NCBI RefSeq assembly: GCF_020520425.1
Contig: NC_079492.1
Span: 140,124,361 to 140,188,360 of the forward strand
Length of the DNA: 64,000 nt
Origin: Spinacia oleracea
Taxonomy: Eukaryota > Streptophyta > Magnoliopsida > Caryophyllales > Amaranthaceae
Reading direction: 5' to 3'
Shown: positions 11,537-21,745 of the stretch, in pieces
How positions within the stretch are numbered: the stretch's first letter is position 1
How the letters are laid out: the number at the start of each line of letters is the position of its first letter
Program-made: the position numbers and the translations under genes
Notes under the pieces: generated by a model
Databases searched by the model: none
What the model saw: the letters and a program-made list of their open reading frames with translations, nothing else
Told to the model about the DNA's origin: nothing

Positions 11537-11890
11537 CTCCATCCGTTCCTAAATACGTGTCCACTTTGGACATGTACACGGTAATTAATAAAATTGAATG
11601 GTGTGTAAGAGGTAATGATTGAGAACGATATTTTTTGTGGAAAAGAAAAAAGTAGATAATTGTTTATTGATAAAGTATAAATAAAAGTGGAGGTGGTGAT
11701 TGAAAAGTGGGAAAAATGTAGAATGTGTAAGAAAAGGTAATAATGATGTATAGAAAAGTGGGAAAAGTGTATGGAAAAGTGGGAAAAGTGTATAGAAAAG
11801 TGGAAAAAGTGTATGTCCAAAAACGGAAAGTGTACACATAAAAGGGAACACCATAAATGAAACTGGACACGTATTTAGGAACGGAGGGAG
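11537..11890. mobile_element. Stowaway-type MITE
   Basis: Inverted ends CTCCATCCGTTCCTAAATAC and GTATTTAGGAACGGAGGGAG are flanked by TA. The interior holds about five tandem copies of a GAAAAGTGGGAAAAGTGTAT-like unit (11750-11815). These create three overlapping long open frames on the minus strand that are not genes. It landed six bases beyond the TSD of the hAT element. Confidence 0.85.
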
Positions 11891-12121
11891 TAAAATTTAA
11901 ATGCTAATGATATGACTTTGTTATTAGGGTAGCACATGATACTCAACTCCACTTGTTTTATTACTTTATTTTCTTCAATTATTTTTCTTAATACCCGTGC
12001 CCGACCAAGTGTATCTCTTAAATAAATAATAAACCACACCCAAAAATAAAATAACTCATAAGATATGCCATTATATTCAGATCCTTATTAGTAAAAGAAG
12101 AGATTAGAGATAAAATCATAC

Positions 12122-12749
12122 TTGTCAAAGTTGGAGCGAGATGCAAAGCGAGATGCAATATATTTCGACCATCAGAGGGATCCTTTAGATATTTGGACCA
12201 AGTTTCCTTATCCAATCTTGACAATATGTTTTCGGTTACTTTACGGCAATCATTCTGTATAGCTAGAAACAAAATGGAGTGCTCTGGCTCGTAATAATCT
12301 AGCAGGTCACTAACTTTATCATCCTGATCAGTTTGATGCAGTTCCAATAAGTATAATGCAAGTTCTTGACGTTGATTACGTAGGGCAAAGTGGAGAGGTC
12401 CTTCATTTTTTTTATTCTTTATAAACCATGGAAGTTGACCAATTGTATACACATCCCAATTAAGATATTCTTCTTTGTAAGCTTCTATAAGTAGCTTCAC
12501 AACCTCCTTCGTTGTTTCTTCATTGGTGGAAGTTCCAGCCATATGAAAACAGTTGTTTCGATCATTGTAATCAACATCACCAATCAGTTTAACAAAATTA
12601 CTCTTCCACTTGCTACTTAAGATGTATTCATAGAGCCATACTTCACCATTTTTTGTTATCCAACTCGATCTGCAATACTGAAACCCCCCCTTTGTCTACT
12701 CTTGTGAGTAACTCCGGATGACCTTCAATAAGCTTTGTACAAAACTCAT
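12122..12749 (-). CDS. ANK/PGG gene exon 3: central ankyrin exon, copy B, frameshifted
   Basis: The acceptor AATAACAG|ATGAG gives N-EFCTKLIEGHPELLTRVDKG, and the donor is ACTTTGACAA|GTATGA, again phase 1 to phase 1. The upstream frame runs into a stop (NKKW then TGA). The frame downstream of a run of seven G (about 12685-12691) continues NGEVWLYEYILSSKWKSNF, NCFHMAGTSTNEETTKEVV, EGPLHFALRNQRQELALYLL and SILFLAIQNDCRKVTENIL. Six Gs instead of seven would join them. The downstream half aligns motif by motif with exon 2, for example TSTNEE versus TSNEE. Confidence 0.8.
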
Positions 12750-13158
12750 CTGTTATTACAAAAAAATATATATTATTGTTAAATAAAACATTAATTAACT
12801 TCGGTCAAATCTACCATACACACGCCGTCAGTCTTAACCACAAGATATTTAATTTGAGTCGATAAAATTTGATTTATATAATTACTAGCAAAATGCCATG
12901 TCATATGGGTTGAGTTGAGTGCTTGAGTCATTTTCTTTCTTTTTAATTGATAACTTGCTTAATTTGATTTATAGATTTTCATTATTGAGGTGGGTGAATT
13001 GAAGTTGTGCAATCTGTTGTTTCTTGGGGTAATTTCTTGTGATTTTCTATGAATTAATAACATTTCAAGTGGATGAGATAGAAAGATTACCCCATATTTT
13101 GAGTTAAAGAAAATTTAAATACACCAAGAGGAAAATATTGAAAGTGGAGTGGACTTAC

Positions 13159-13746
13159 TTGTGCATAATGGTGCAAGATGCAAAACGTTATGGTGGTCAT
13201 TAGTAAGAAGTTGAGTCCAACCTTTGTCATCTATTATCTCCAAAATCTTTTCCGCAACTTTCTGGCATCCCTTCTTGATAGCCAAGAACAAAACATTATT
13301 CTGAAGTTTAATAACTGCATTTTCATCTACGGATAATATAAACATTGCAAAGTTTTCATACTGACGAGCTATGGCCAACGTCAAAGGTGTATCACCATCA
13401 TTGTTCTCCACTAACCATGGAGGTAGATCTTCTGAAATGTCGGATGATTCTTGTTTGTAAATATCTATGAGCATTTTTGCTATTTCAATAGCAACTTCTT
13501 CGTTGGAGGTACTTTCAGCCAGATTATGTAGAGGATTGTCACCATACATGCTTCTTGAACAAACCAATTGTACGAAAATCTCCTTGACATTTGGAATAAT
13601 AACATGACTTTCTAAAAGGTACTTGAATGGCCACATTTTACCATCACATGCCCATGAATGGAATGTTGAATATCCATTGTCATTTTGTTGTTTAATTAGC
13701 TCTGGTTCTCTTTGAAGCAACCGTCGAAAGATTTCCTTTGCTTCTT
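13159..13746 (-). CDS. ANK/PGG gene exon 2: central ankyrin exon, copy A
   Basis: The acceptor TTACAG|AAGAAG gives E-EAKEIFRRLLQREPELI, and the donor is GCACAA|GTAAGT. The phase is 1 in and 1 out, matching exon 1. The exon is fully open. It encodes ankyrin-like helices including GDNPLHNLAESTSNEE, GDTPLTLAIARQYENFAMFIL, NNVLFLAIKKGCQKVAEKIL and HHNVLHLAPL. Length, phase and motif order match exon 3, so the two are duplicates. The open frame extends upstream to 13756 in the raw sequence, but the splice site defines the start. Confidence 0.8.
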
Positions 13747-14764
13747 CTGTAATCAAGAAACATTTTCCACGAATTACGTGTAACGGTGTAAGTACTCCGG
13801 ATAGGCTACAAATTAGTTTATGGAGTAAAGTTTATAGAGTATATGACAATATAATATACTTTAATTCATCCGTTTTATTACTTACACCATTTGGATTGGG
13901 CATAAATATTAAGAAGGAAGTAAATATCAGAATATCCATGTTAGGTAGAAAATAAGGTAGAAAATGTTAGATATTAATGGTAAATATAAAATATGTATCA
14001 AAGTAAAATAGATATTTGATGTGTAAACACACCAAAGATCAGGTGAATGCATACCATAAAAGAAAATGGTACAACTAATATACAACTTTTTAAAAAAAAA
14101 CCGCGCAACTAAAAAAACAGAGTAAGTATAAATGCGGTCTTGTGGTTTTGTAAATTCTACATGGGGAAACAAAATATTTAAGTTTTGAAAGTGCATGTGG
14201 TTTATGCATCGCTATGCAAAGGATATGACATATTGACATGTATTGCTATGTACTCATATCTTAAAATGCAAATGGGGTGAAGGAATTGGAATGCGTGACC
14301 TCATATCTTAATTGATGTGTACATGCATGCCAGGAATATCAACTTTTATCACTAGGACAATATCTTTTTCTTAACCTTTATGGATAAGTGCTAAAATATA
14401 ATTCACTGTGTGCACTGAGAATATTGTCTTATATTGATAAAGAAGAGGAAGAATGACAAACTTAATTATATGCCTAAATCCTAATGGGTACTCTGCCTAT
14501 TACTAACGGCGGATTCAGGAATTTTGAAACAGAAATGGATGTACAATTATTTTTCTAACTTGTATTTCCTCCGTTTTTGAAAGTTTTTTACGCTTTGGAA
14601 TATGTGTCCAAAATATGAAAACTTTGACCGTGGATTCTTACTATTATATACATTAAAACGTTACATGTAACATCTTGTTAGATTGGTCTCGGTATGTATT
14701 TTTAGAATATCATGCAACTTTTTATAATTTCTCCACACACGAAATTGTATATATTAGTAGTTAA

Positions 14765-15043
14765 CACTACAAGAATTTGTATCTTTAACGACAACCTAAT
14801 TACGACGGGTCAAAAATCCCGTCGTAAAAGCCTTTTGCGACGGGGCTAACAACCAAACAATGACGGGAATAACCGTCGCAAATGTCTTTTACGACGGGTT
14901 TACGACAAATTTACGACGGGATTTCTATTAACGACGGCCCCCTTTTATGACGGGTTCGCGACAGGAAATCCCGTCGTTAATCAACGATTATTGGCCTTTC
15001 GCGATGGGATTTCCCGTCGTTAATAGTACCATTTCTTGTAGTG
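14765..15043. mobile_element. CACTA-type (En/Spm) non-autonomous element
   Basis: It begins CACTACAAGAATTTG and ends CATTTCTTGTAGTG, with a 3-bp TSD TAA at 14762-14764 and 15044-15046. ACGACGGG words in both orientations fill the subterminal regions, as expected for CACTA transposase binding sites. It lies in intron 1 of the ANK/PGG gene. A fragment with the same CCCGTCGT words lies at about 19975-20106. Confidence 0.92.
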
Positions 15044-15867
15044 TAAATATTGCATTGGAGTTTGTGCAAATAGTAACAGTAAAGAACTTTTTAAAACGGG
15101 GTAGTAAGTGTTTTGCTGATTTTTTGTCATTATTTCACATGAAATTAAGTGTTCTTCATAAAAAAAGTTAACATATACTATTGTAAAAAACTCACACATA
15201 TATGAAGCTAGTATTGATTAAAGCCCTGTTCTCTTCAAAATATATGAAATTGTTTTAATAGGTTTTAGGTCCTATAAGTTCAGATAAGTTCTAATAAGAT
15301 TCTATAAGTTAAATAATTAAGGTTTTATAAGTTCTAATATATAAGTATGTAATTTTCTTTCTCTGTGAATATTTACACTTATTTTTCATGCATATTTGAG
15401 ACTCAATTATATTCAATGTTATGGAATTTTGAGTTTAATTCTAATAAGAAATCGGAAATATTTCCGACTGACATTTGCTAATCGTGATTGGGTCGGTACG
15501 TATGGATTTGCTAATAACCATTATGTATGTACGGTACTTTTTCTAAGTATAATACAAGTTTTTTTTTCTTAAAAAATAAAGAAATTCTTCTTTGGTCAGT
15601 GATTTATGTAGTTTTTTAATTTTTTCTTAAAAAATAAAGAAATTCTTCTTTAGTCAGTGATTTATGTTTTGGGTTGATTTTATCTGAGAATACTTAATTT
15701 GCTTAAAAAATTACTTGCTTTTTAGTCAAAAGTTAAAAAATATAAAAGAAACCCAAAAAAACTGGTTCGCTGTATATATATTTATAATAAAAAAAACCAA
15801 CCCACACCGGTTCATTGATATGGTTTTGCCTCAAAGTCAAAATAAGCATTTTGGTAAATAAATAGTA

Positions 15868-16100
15868 GTCCCTCGGTCCCATTTTTATAGTCTTGTATTT
15901 ATTTTGAGCGTTCCAAAATTATAGTCATGTTTCTGTTTTTGGCCATTAAGTTTCTCACTTTTCCATATGTACTATACTAATAAAAAAATGCATTGAAAAC
16001 CCAACAAAAATTATATTCCAGTTTCTCATGTACTATATTCTACTTTTCTTAAAAGCCTTGTTTTTAGTCAAATGAGACTAAAGATATGGGACAGAGGGTG
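15868..16100. mobile_element. Stowaway-type MITE
   Basis: The ends GTCCCTCGGTCCCATTTTTA and ATATGGGACAGAGGGTG are flanked by TA. It is of the same family as 1952-2252. Confidence 0.75.
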
Positions 16101-16710
16101 TAGCTAGCTAGTTTGGAAATAGAATTCAAAAGTAGCCATTTTGATAAAAGATCCTTAAATAAATCATATGTAAATTGTTATATAAAAATAATAATTCGTG
16201 GTTACTAATTTACGGTTAATAATTATTGATGATGTGTTAGTATTAATTATTATGTTTATCAAAGCGTACGTTAATCACAAATATTTTACAAACGGGTCGA
16301 ATGAGATTGGATTTTGAAGTCAGATTCGAACTTGCATTTTGAAAATAAAGCATTATTAGTATGGAGTAATAACTTATATTAATAATAACATAAAAGGTAT
16401 AATTATTAATATAGGAATGAAACAATAATTAATTTTCTCAATTAACTACGATGAATATTTTAATTCCTGAAAGTTAGAAATAATCTAATAAACTTAAATG
16501 AGGTATAATAAGCTTAATTAAATAAGGTTTTATAAGTTGAGATGAATTCGGGTCTTATAAGTTATAACGGTGCGTTTTATTCGACTTATAAGCTAGGGTG
16601 CGTTCAGAGAAATAGTTATTATTAATATTTACGTGGGATTTGTGTATGTTGGTAGTCTAAATATATAAAACATTTAAAAGAAAAGGTAAATATTAAAAAT
16701 TGAAGGTTAC

Positions 16711-17351
16711 CTGAGGAATGAAAAAATTGTATCGAGTGGAAGGGAGTGAAGCCGTCAAAGCCGTTGCAAGGCATAGAATGGGGGGACCTCAAGATCGCCA
16801 AAGCTAATTTGTTTAACTTATTATGTACAGCTTCGTAAACCATGGAGGAGCCACGGTCAAAAGTTATATCGCAAATAAACTTGATATCCATCCATTTTTA
16901 ATATTTCCAACGCACAATCCTCTTTATCTGCAGTAGTAGCTGTATGGCAAGGGGTTTCTCCATCACTATCCTTGAGTAACCATGGTCGTTGATCATCATG
17001 ATGATCATCATCATCATCATATGGTACTTGTACCATCATCTTTACTATCTCAACATTACCGTTGTTAGCTGCTATATGAAGAGGGTTTTCGTTAGTTGGT
17101 TCACGTGGTTGGATGAGGAGTTGTTGTGTATGTTTGGATGGTAATATACGAATAGCTTCTCTAATGAAATCTTCTCTGTTATTGTACGCTGCAATGTGGA
17201 AGATATTTCCATCCATACGGTCATCTTCATCATCACTACTATTGGGGATGAAAGACAAATAGTAGTCCACGGGTTTTGAGGACTTTGTAAGGAACTCTAC
17301 ATCTCCGCTCTCTGCTGCTTTTCGCAGCTCTTCATCCATTTTCAAAGACAT
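16711..17351 (-). CDS. ANK/PGG gene exon 1: start and first ankyrin repeats
   Basis: The ATG at 17351-17349 (MSLKMDEELRKAAESGDVEF) lies about 50 bp below a TATA box. The exon encodes successive ankyrin helices: GNIFHIAAYNNRED, NPLHIAANNGNVEIVKMM, ETPCHTATTADKEDCALEIL, then SMVYEAVHNKLNKLALAIL and GFTPFHSI. The frame breaks near 16893-16886, where ATGG is present twice in tandem. Deleting one copy restores continuous ankyrin spacing (KMD followed by IKFICDITFDRGSSMVYEAV). The donor is CTCAG|GTAACC at 16711/16710, leaving one base over. A GAT/CAT-rich tract at about 17000-17032 encodes an Asp/His loop between repeats. Confidence 0.8.
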
Positions 17352-17396
17352 GTTTTCATTCAGTTTTTGTTGACATCTACTGTCTAATCTTCTTCC

Positions 17397-17407
17397 CTAT
17401 TTATATA
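17397..17407 (-). promoter_or_regulatory. TATA box of the ANK/PGG gene
   Basis: On the minus strand the sequence reads TATATAAATAG, ending 46 bp upstream of the first ATG at 17351. That predicts a leader of roughly 20 nt, unusually short. A Stowaway MITE (17600-17851) lies about 190 bp further upstream. Confidence 0.6.
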
Positions 17408-17599
17408 CCAACTAATATAATTATTTCATTCCATTTTCTTGTCTTGTTATCAATTATCAATTATCAATTATCGATCATACTTCGTGCTAACAACTAGTAT
17501 AACTCTGACTTAGAATTTTAAAAGTGTAGTTGATAACTTGATACCCATAATCTTAGTTTAACTAAGTTTTAAAGAAAATGGCCACCTATATATATAATA

Positions 17600-17851
17600 C
17601 TACATCCGTTTCAAAAAGATATTTACAGTTACTATTAGCACATACTCCAATGCAATATTTAACTACTAATATATCCAATTTCGTATGTGAATAAATTATA
17701 AAAATTTGATATTCTGAAAATACATCCCGAGACCAATATAACAAGATCTTACATCTAACGTTTTGGTGTATACAATGAGAATTTACAGTCAAAATTTTTA
17801 TACTTTAGACACATTTTCCAAAGCGTAAAAAACTTTCTGAAACGGAGGTAG
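17600..17851. mobile_element. Stowaway-type MITE in the ANK/PGG promoter region
   Basis: Inverted ends CTACATCCGTTTCAAAAAG and CTTTCTGAAACGGAGGTAG are flanked by TA. It lies 249 bp upstream of the ANK/PGG start codon. Half-copies with the same CGCTTTGG-type interior lie at about 14567. Confidence 0.8.
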
Positions 17852-17853
17852 TA

Positions 17854-18736
17854 CCATCCAACACGAATTATTTGAAAAGATCGATCCATATATAACACGA
17901 ATTAGTTATTGGCCTAAAGTATTTTAAGAAGACCGGTAAGTTCTAGTCTATGATTAAATGCTAAATAAATCTTCCACTCCCTTTCTTCATTTTAACTATG
18001 AGCTTGCAATATGTAGGTCAACTTCTGAATAACTTCACTTAATAATGAAGTCATCATCATTGATCACCACCCCTCCGGTTATAATTATTATAACTAATCT
18101 CCCTGACATTATCACTAATACAAAAAACATTAACAACATAAATATTAAGGTAGAGAGGCACCACAATAAAATTAATATTGACATGATTCCTCAATTACTA
18201 ACCAATGGCATTATGATTGATAATGGCGTCGTAACACCATTCCTCCTCCATTTGCAATATTTATATATATAACTAAGTAAACTAACCTTCTAACATCATC
18301 AACTAATAATACAATTAATCCCTAAAAAAAAAAAGACAGATCGAGATACTATGGTAGAGAGCCTCCACAGTAACACTAATGGACATGATGCCTGATGAGT
18401 TTCCTTATGCTTTTTCACTTATTATTGTTAGTATTATTATTATTGTTATTATTATTAGTATTTTTTGTTATCATTTATTACTAATATTATTTATTATTAA
18501 TTAGTGTACTTCATCCATTCTTTAAATATTGAATCATTTTGATTTTCATACTATTCACACTACGACTTTGACCATCTTTTGTGATTCACACATAAGAAAA
18601 ATATAATAATGTGGGATCATGTTAGATTCGTATTGATATATATATTTTCTAAATATCATTTTTTTAAAATTTTAACTTATAAGTAGAATTAAGCCCGTGC
18701 GATGCACGATCAATACATTAAAATTACAGAGTGAAT
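17854..18736. other. intergenic, no gene seen
   Basis: AT-rich with ATT/ATC trinucleotide-rich stretches (18045-18270, 18420-18500). An AAGCCCGTGCGATGCACG word at 18692 resembles the Helitron 3' hairpin on the minus strand but is not followed by CTAGT, so it is a remnant. Confidence 0.45.
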
Positions 18737-18741
18737 GTATG

Positions 18742-19927
18742 TGTTAGATTAATGGAGTTCCACAAGAGGGGGGGTGAATTGATTTTTGCAGTTTTATAAA
18801 ATTATATGCGATAAGGAACAGAAACAGCAAAATAGAGCAAGCACAATTTAGCGTGGAAAACTCTCTAGGCCCAATAGAGAGGAAAAAACCACGGCCCCTT
18901 TGGGGACTTAAACACTTCTACTAATTAGGCAAAACAACTCAGTTTCTTTACAAGCCTAATCTACTCGGGCCACAATCTGTAAATCACCTCAGATTACAGA
19001 TGACTAGGAACAACCCCTCGTTGTTCCCTTCTCCCTATGAAACAATCCCTCAATTGTTCCAACTCACTGATCTCTCTTGAGATCTTTCACTCTTGCTCTA
19101 GTAAGCCTGACTCAGGCTTAACATACATCAATTCAACTTTAATAAAATACGGAATAAATAAAAACTAAAGTAGATACGAAGATACAAGACCTACCAACCA
19201 ATACTGCTCTAACTGGGAACAGGAACAGACTCTTAAAAATAAAGACTTTAAAGGTGATACCTGAAAGCTCCGGTTAATGCTAATGAGTCTGATAAAAAAC
19301 TCGAGATGATCTTTTTGGTATATTTATAGTGATTCTGTGATTTACCCTAGAATCCTAGATTCCTAATTCTAATCAAATTAGGACTCTCTTAAAGATAGAA
19401 TTCCATTAAGAAACTATTTAATCTTTAAACAGGTTTTATACCTATTCGGATTCTACTTACCATATACCTAAAGATTTTAGTCATCTTCGAACTCTTTCCA
19501 AAGATTATCTTTAATTGTTACCGAGTTAATTTAATCATATTAAAACTTCTTTTAATACGGATAATCATTTGGTCTTACACCTAGTATATTATGCTAACTC
19601 TAAGAACTTAGGTGATGACTCTTTAAGACTACTGTTCCCAGACCTAGCAGTATGATCGATATAATAATCTTGTACCTTTTCGTATTTACCATATACTTCC
19701 TAATGCTTCATAGAAGCTTAATTCTTGCAGCTTCATTTGTAGTCCTTGACTTTGCCAACTTGTTCTATTTCTGCTTCACGGATTAATTTGACTTGTTCTC
19801 TTTCCTTCAAGGCTGCTTCATTTGTCAATCCATATTGAGAGTAGCTCTTTCACATATAGACCTTCATTCTAGATTATAGAATGTAAGCACAAATAAGCTT
19901 GTCATCATCAAAACTCAGGGATCAACA
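18742..19927 (+). mobile_element. solo LTR (Copia-type) with 5-bp TSD
   Basis: The 1186-bp sequence begins TGTTAGATTAATGG and ends CTCAGGGATCAACA, with a 5-bp TSD GTATG exact at 18737-18741 and 19928-19932. No internal domain, primer-binding site or second LTR is present. The GAGGGGGGGTGAATTG word near the start and the CATCATCAAAACTCAGGGAT end are typical of plant Copia LTRs as I know them; strand and superfamily are inferred from this. Confidence 0.85.
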
Positions 19928-19932
19928 GTATG

Positions 19933-20327
19933 ATTTGTTAAATTTTTAAGGTATAAAAGTATTAATGACAGGATTTCCCGTCGTAAAAGAACAATTACAC
20001 GTGATTCAGTCACAAGCCCGTCGTGAGAGGGGGTTGGGTTGTCATAATTCACTACCTCATCACATATATCGATCATGTCATTAATTAGATACCTTGAGCC
20101 CGTCATAGCTAGCTCTTCGCTAATGAGATTTTTTTTTTTTTGTGTAATGTAGTTGTATTATTATATATAACATGATAGTTGACTCCTACTAAAATTATCA
20201 ATTATTATCTTTTACTAAGTATTTATTTATTATTTAGACTCTTAACAAAGTTTAACTCCTATTGTCTTTTATCAGTATTTGACTCTTATTATATTCAATT
20301 TCTCATTATTTATCATTTAAAAATTAA
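19933..20327. other. intergenic with a CACTA remnant
   Basis: 19970-20106 carries CCCGTCGTAAAAG-type words on both strands, like the interior of the CACTA element at 14765-15043, but without recognisable termini. Nothing else seen. Confidence 0.5.
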
Positions 20328-20358
20328 ACTAGTGTGTGGCCCGAGCGTTGCTCCGGGT
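20328..20358 (-). mobile_element. Helitron 3' terminus (second family)
   Basis: On the minus strand the sequence reads CCCGGAGCAACGCTCGGGCC then ACACACTAGT followed by T. This is a strong hairpin with CTAGT about 8 bp downstream, the standard Helitron 3' end. The stem differs from the CCGTGC...GCACGG family elsewhere in the window. The 5' end would lie at a higher coordinate and was not found. Confidence 0.65.
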
Positions 20359-20561
20359 TTTACCTTTAGTGGGGTTTACTTTTTGTAAATATATGTCCAT
20401 ATAGGTGGTATCGTTAACGGATTGTCGTGGTGGCGTAAGATCAACAACCGATAAACAACCTTTCAATCTATGCCCAATATCCAAAAATCAAAAAAAAAGT
20501 TGATTCCTCTTCTTCGTGATTTTTTATTGTTATAACTACATCAATGTTTCTCTCGTAATTT

Positions 20562-20563
<2 letters not shown>

Positions 20564-20648
<85 letters not shown>
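20564..20648. repeat. long (TA)n microsatellite
   Basis: About 85 bp of uninterrupted TA, directly followed by Helitron-family body sequence. Confidence 0.97.
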
Positions 20649-20652
<4 letters not shown>

Positions 20653-20653
<1 letters not shown>

Positions 20654-20830
20654 TAGAGCGCCACCTAGGATTACTATTGGTTTCGGCCAATGAAAAATAA
20701 GATTTCTAATTTATTTTTGAATTAAAAAAATTAAGTGCCACGTAGATAATTAATTAGGTGCCATGTAAAATTTTAAATTATTTAATCACTAATATATACA
20801 ACTCCATCCAAAATCAAACACTAATATATA
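20653..20830 (+). mobile_element. Helitron-family body fragment
   Basis: Contains GAGCGCCACCTAGGATTACT, GGTTTCGGCCAATGAAAAAT and GTGCCACGTAGATAATTAAT in the same order as the cluster at 5159-6450, including a preceding (TA)n run. The 3' hairpin end is missing, so it is truncated. Confidence 0.7.
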
Positions 20831-21745
20831 TTTGATTTGAGATATTAAGAGTCAAATTAATGTGTTGGAGACGTAAAAAGTCAACCATGGTGAAATATTT
20901 AAGGAACAAATGAAGTATTATTGTTTTTTATTATTTTATTTTTTAAAAAAAAATTATTATCAATAAGTTCCAATTAGGTGAATGCATTGTCCAATCAGAT
21001 TTAATCAGTTTCAGTAAGTTCAAATCAGATAAATTCATGTCAGATAAGTTGAATAGAACGCACACTAAATGTATCAACTACTTTACCCCCCAAACCATCA
21101 ATTATTATAAAAAAAATTGCAAACAAAAAATAGTATACTCTATGTAAACATAATGAACTCACCTTGTGACTTGTGATATGTGTTGATTTAGTATGATTTT
21201 TTTTCTTACCTAATACATAATTTTAGTTGAGATTGACATATTGAGTATTACCATTTTTGCAGGATGAATTTTTCCCGAGCTTGTTTGTTTTTTTATTACA
21301 TTCAGGAAAAGTACAGGAAAGAAAAAAACAAAAAGAAACAAAACTAAAACCAAAATAATAAGGCTCTCTAGCAAAAATAGCCCTAGAAAATCCCTCGTGA
21401 ACTGCATTTCCAGCGCGATCATGTGCCTCCTGCACCTGTTCTCGATTGACCTTATAGATAATGCACCTGCAGAAAAACCTATCCAGTTGTCGTTACCTAT
21501 CAGTCATCCACTGCAGATGAATATCCTGTGTTTGATACTTTTGTAAAGACGAGACCATGATAGAAGAGTCAGGTAAAATTAAGATTGAGTCAATCGAGCA
21601 AGAGATAGCCCATTGCATTCCATTTAGGCATGTCGTAGCTTCAGCCTGGGCCGCAGAATGTGACATGCCCCAGGCGCAAGATCCAGTGTGAGTTGTTGTA
21701 TACTCTATGAAGGAAATAATGCCCTTGGTCCAAGTATGCATTCAA

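Larger units (their letters stand above)
3412..17351 (-). pseudogene. ankyrin-repeat/PGG-domain membrane protein gene (ACD6/ITN1-like), broken by two frameshifts
   Basis: Six exons on the minus strand join with consistent phase: 17351-16711, 13746-13159, 12749-12122, 7936-7401, 4200-3643 and 3522-3412. The coding length is 3062 nt. Removing the 4-bp duplication in exon 1 and one G from the G7 run in exon 3 gives a multiple of three (1019 codons). The order is N-terminal ankyrin repeats, two similar central exons, a further ankyrin exon, then a PGG domain with four membrane spans and a hydrophilic tail. This is the layout of plant ACD6/ITN1-type proteins, membrane proteins linked to salicylate, defence and stress signalling. 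Introns reach 4.2 kb through transposon insertion. If both frameshifts are assembly errors the gene is intact. Alternatively the window holds a recently disabled member of this large family. Confidence 0.75.

Noticed and set aside
11530..11870. Three overlapping minus-strand open frames rich in Phe/His/Thr
   Set aside because: They lie entirely inside a Stowaway MITE and come from its GAAAAGTGGGAAAAGTGTAT tandem repeat.
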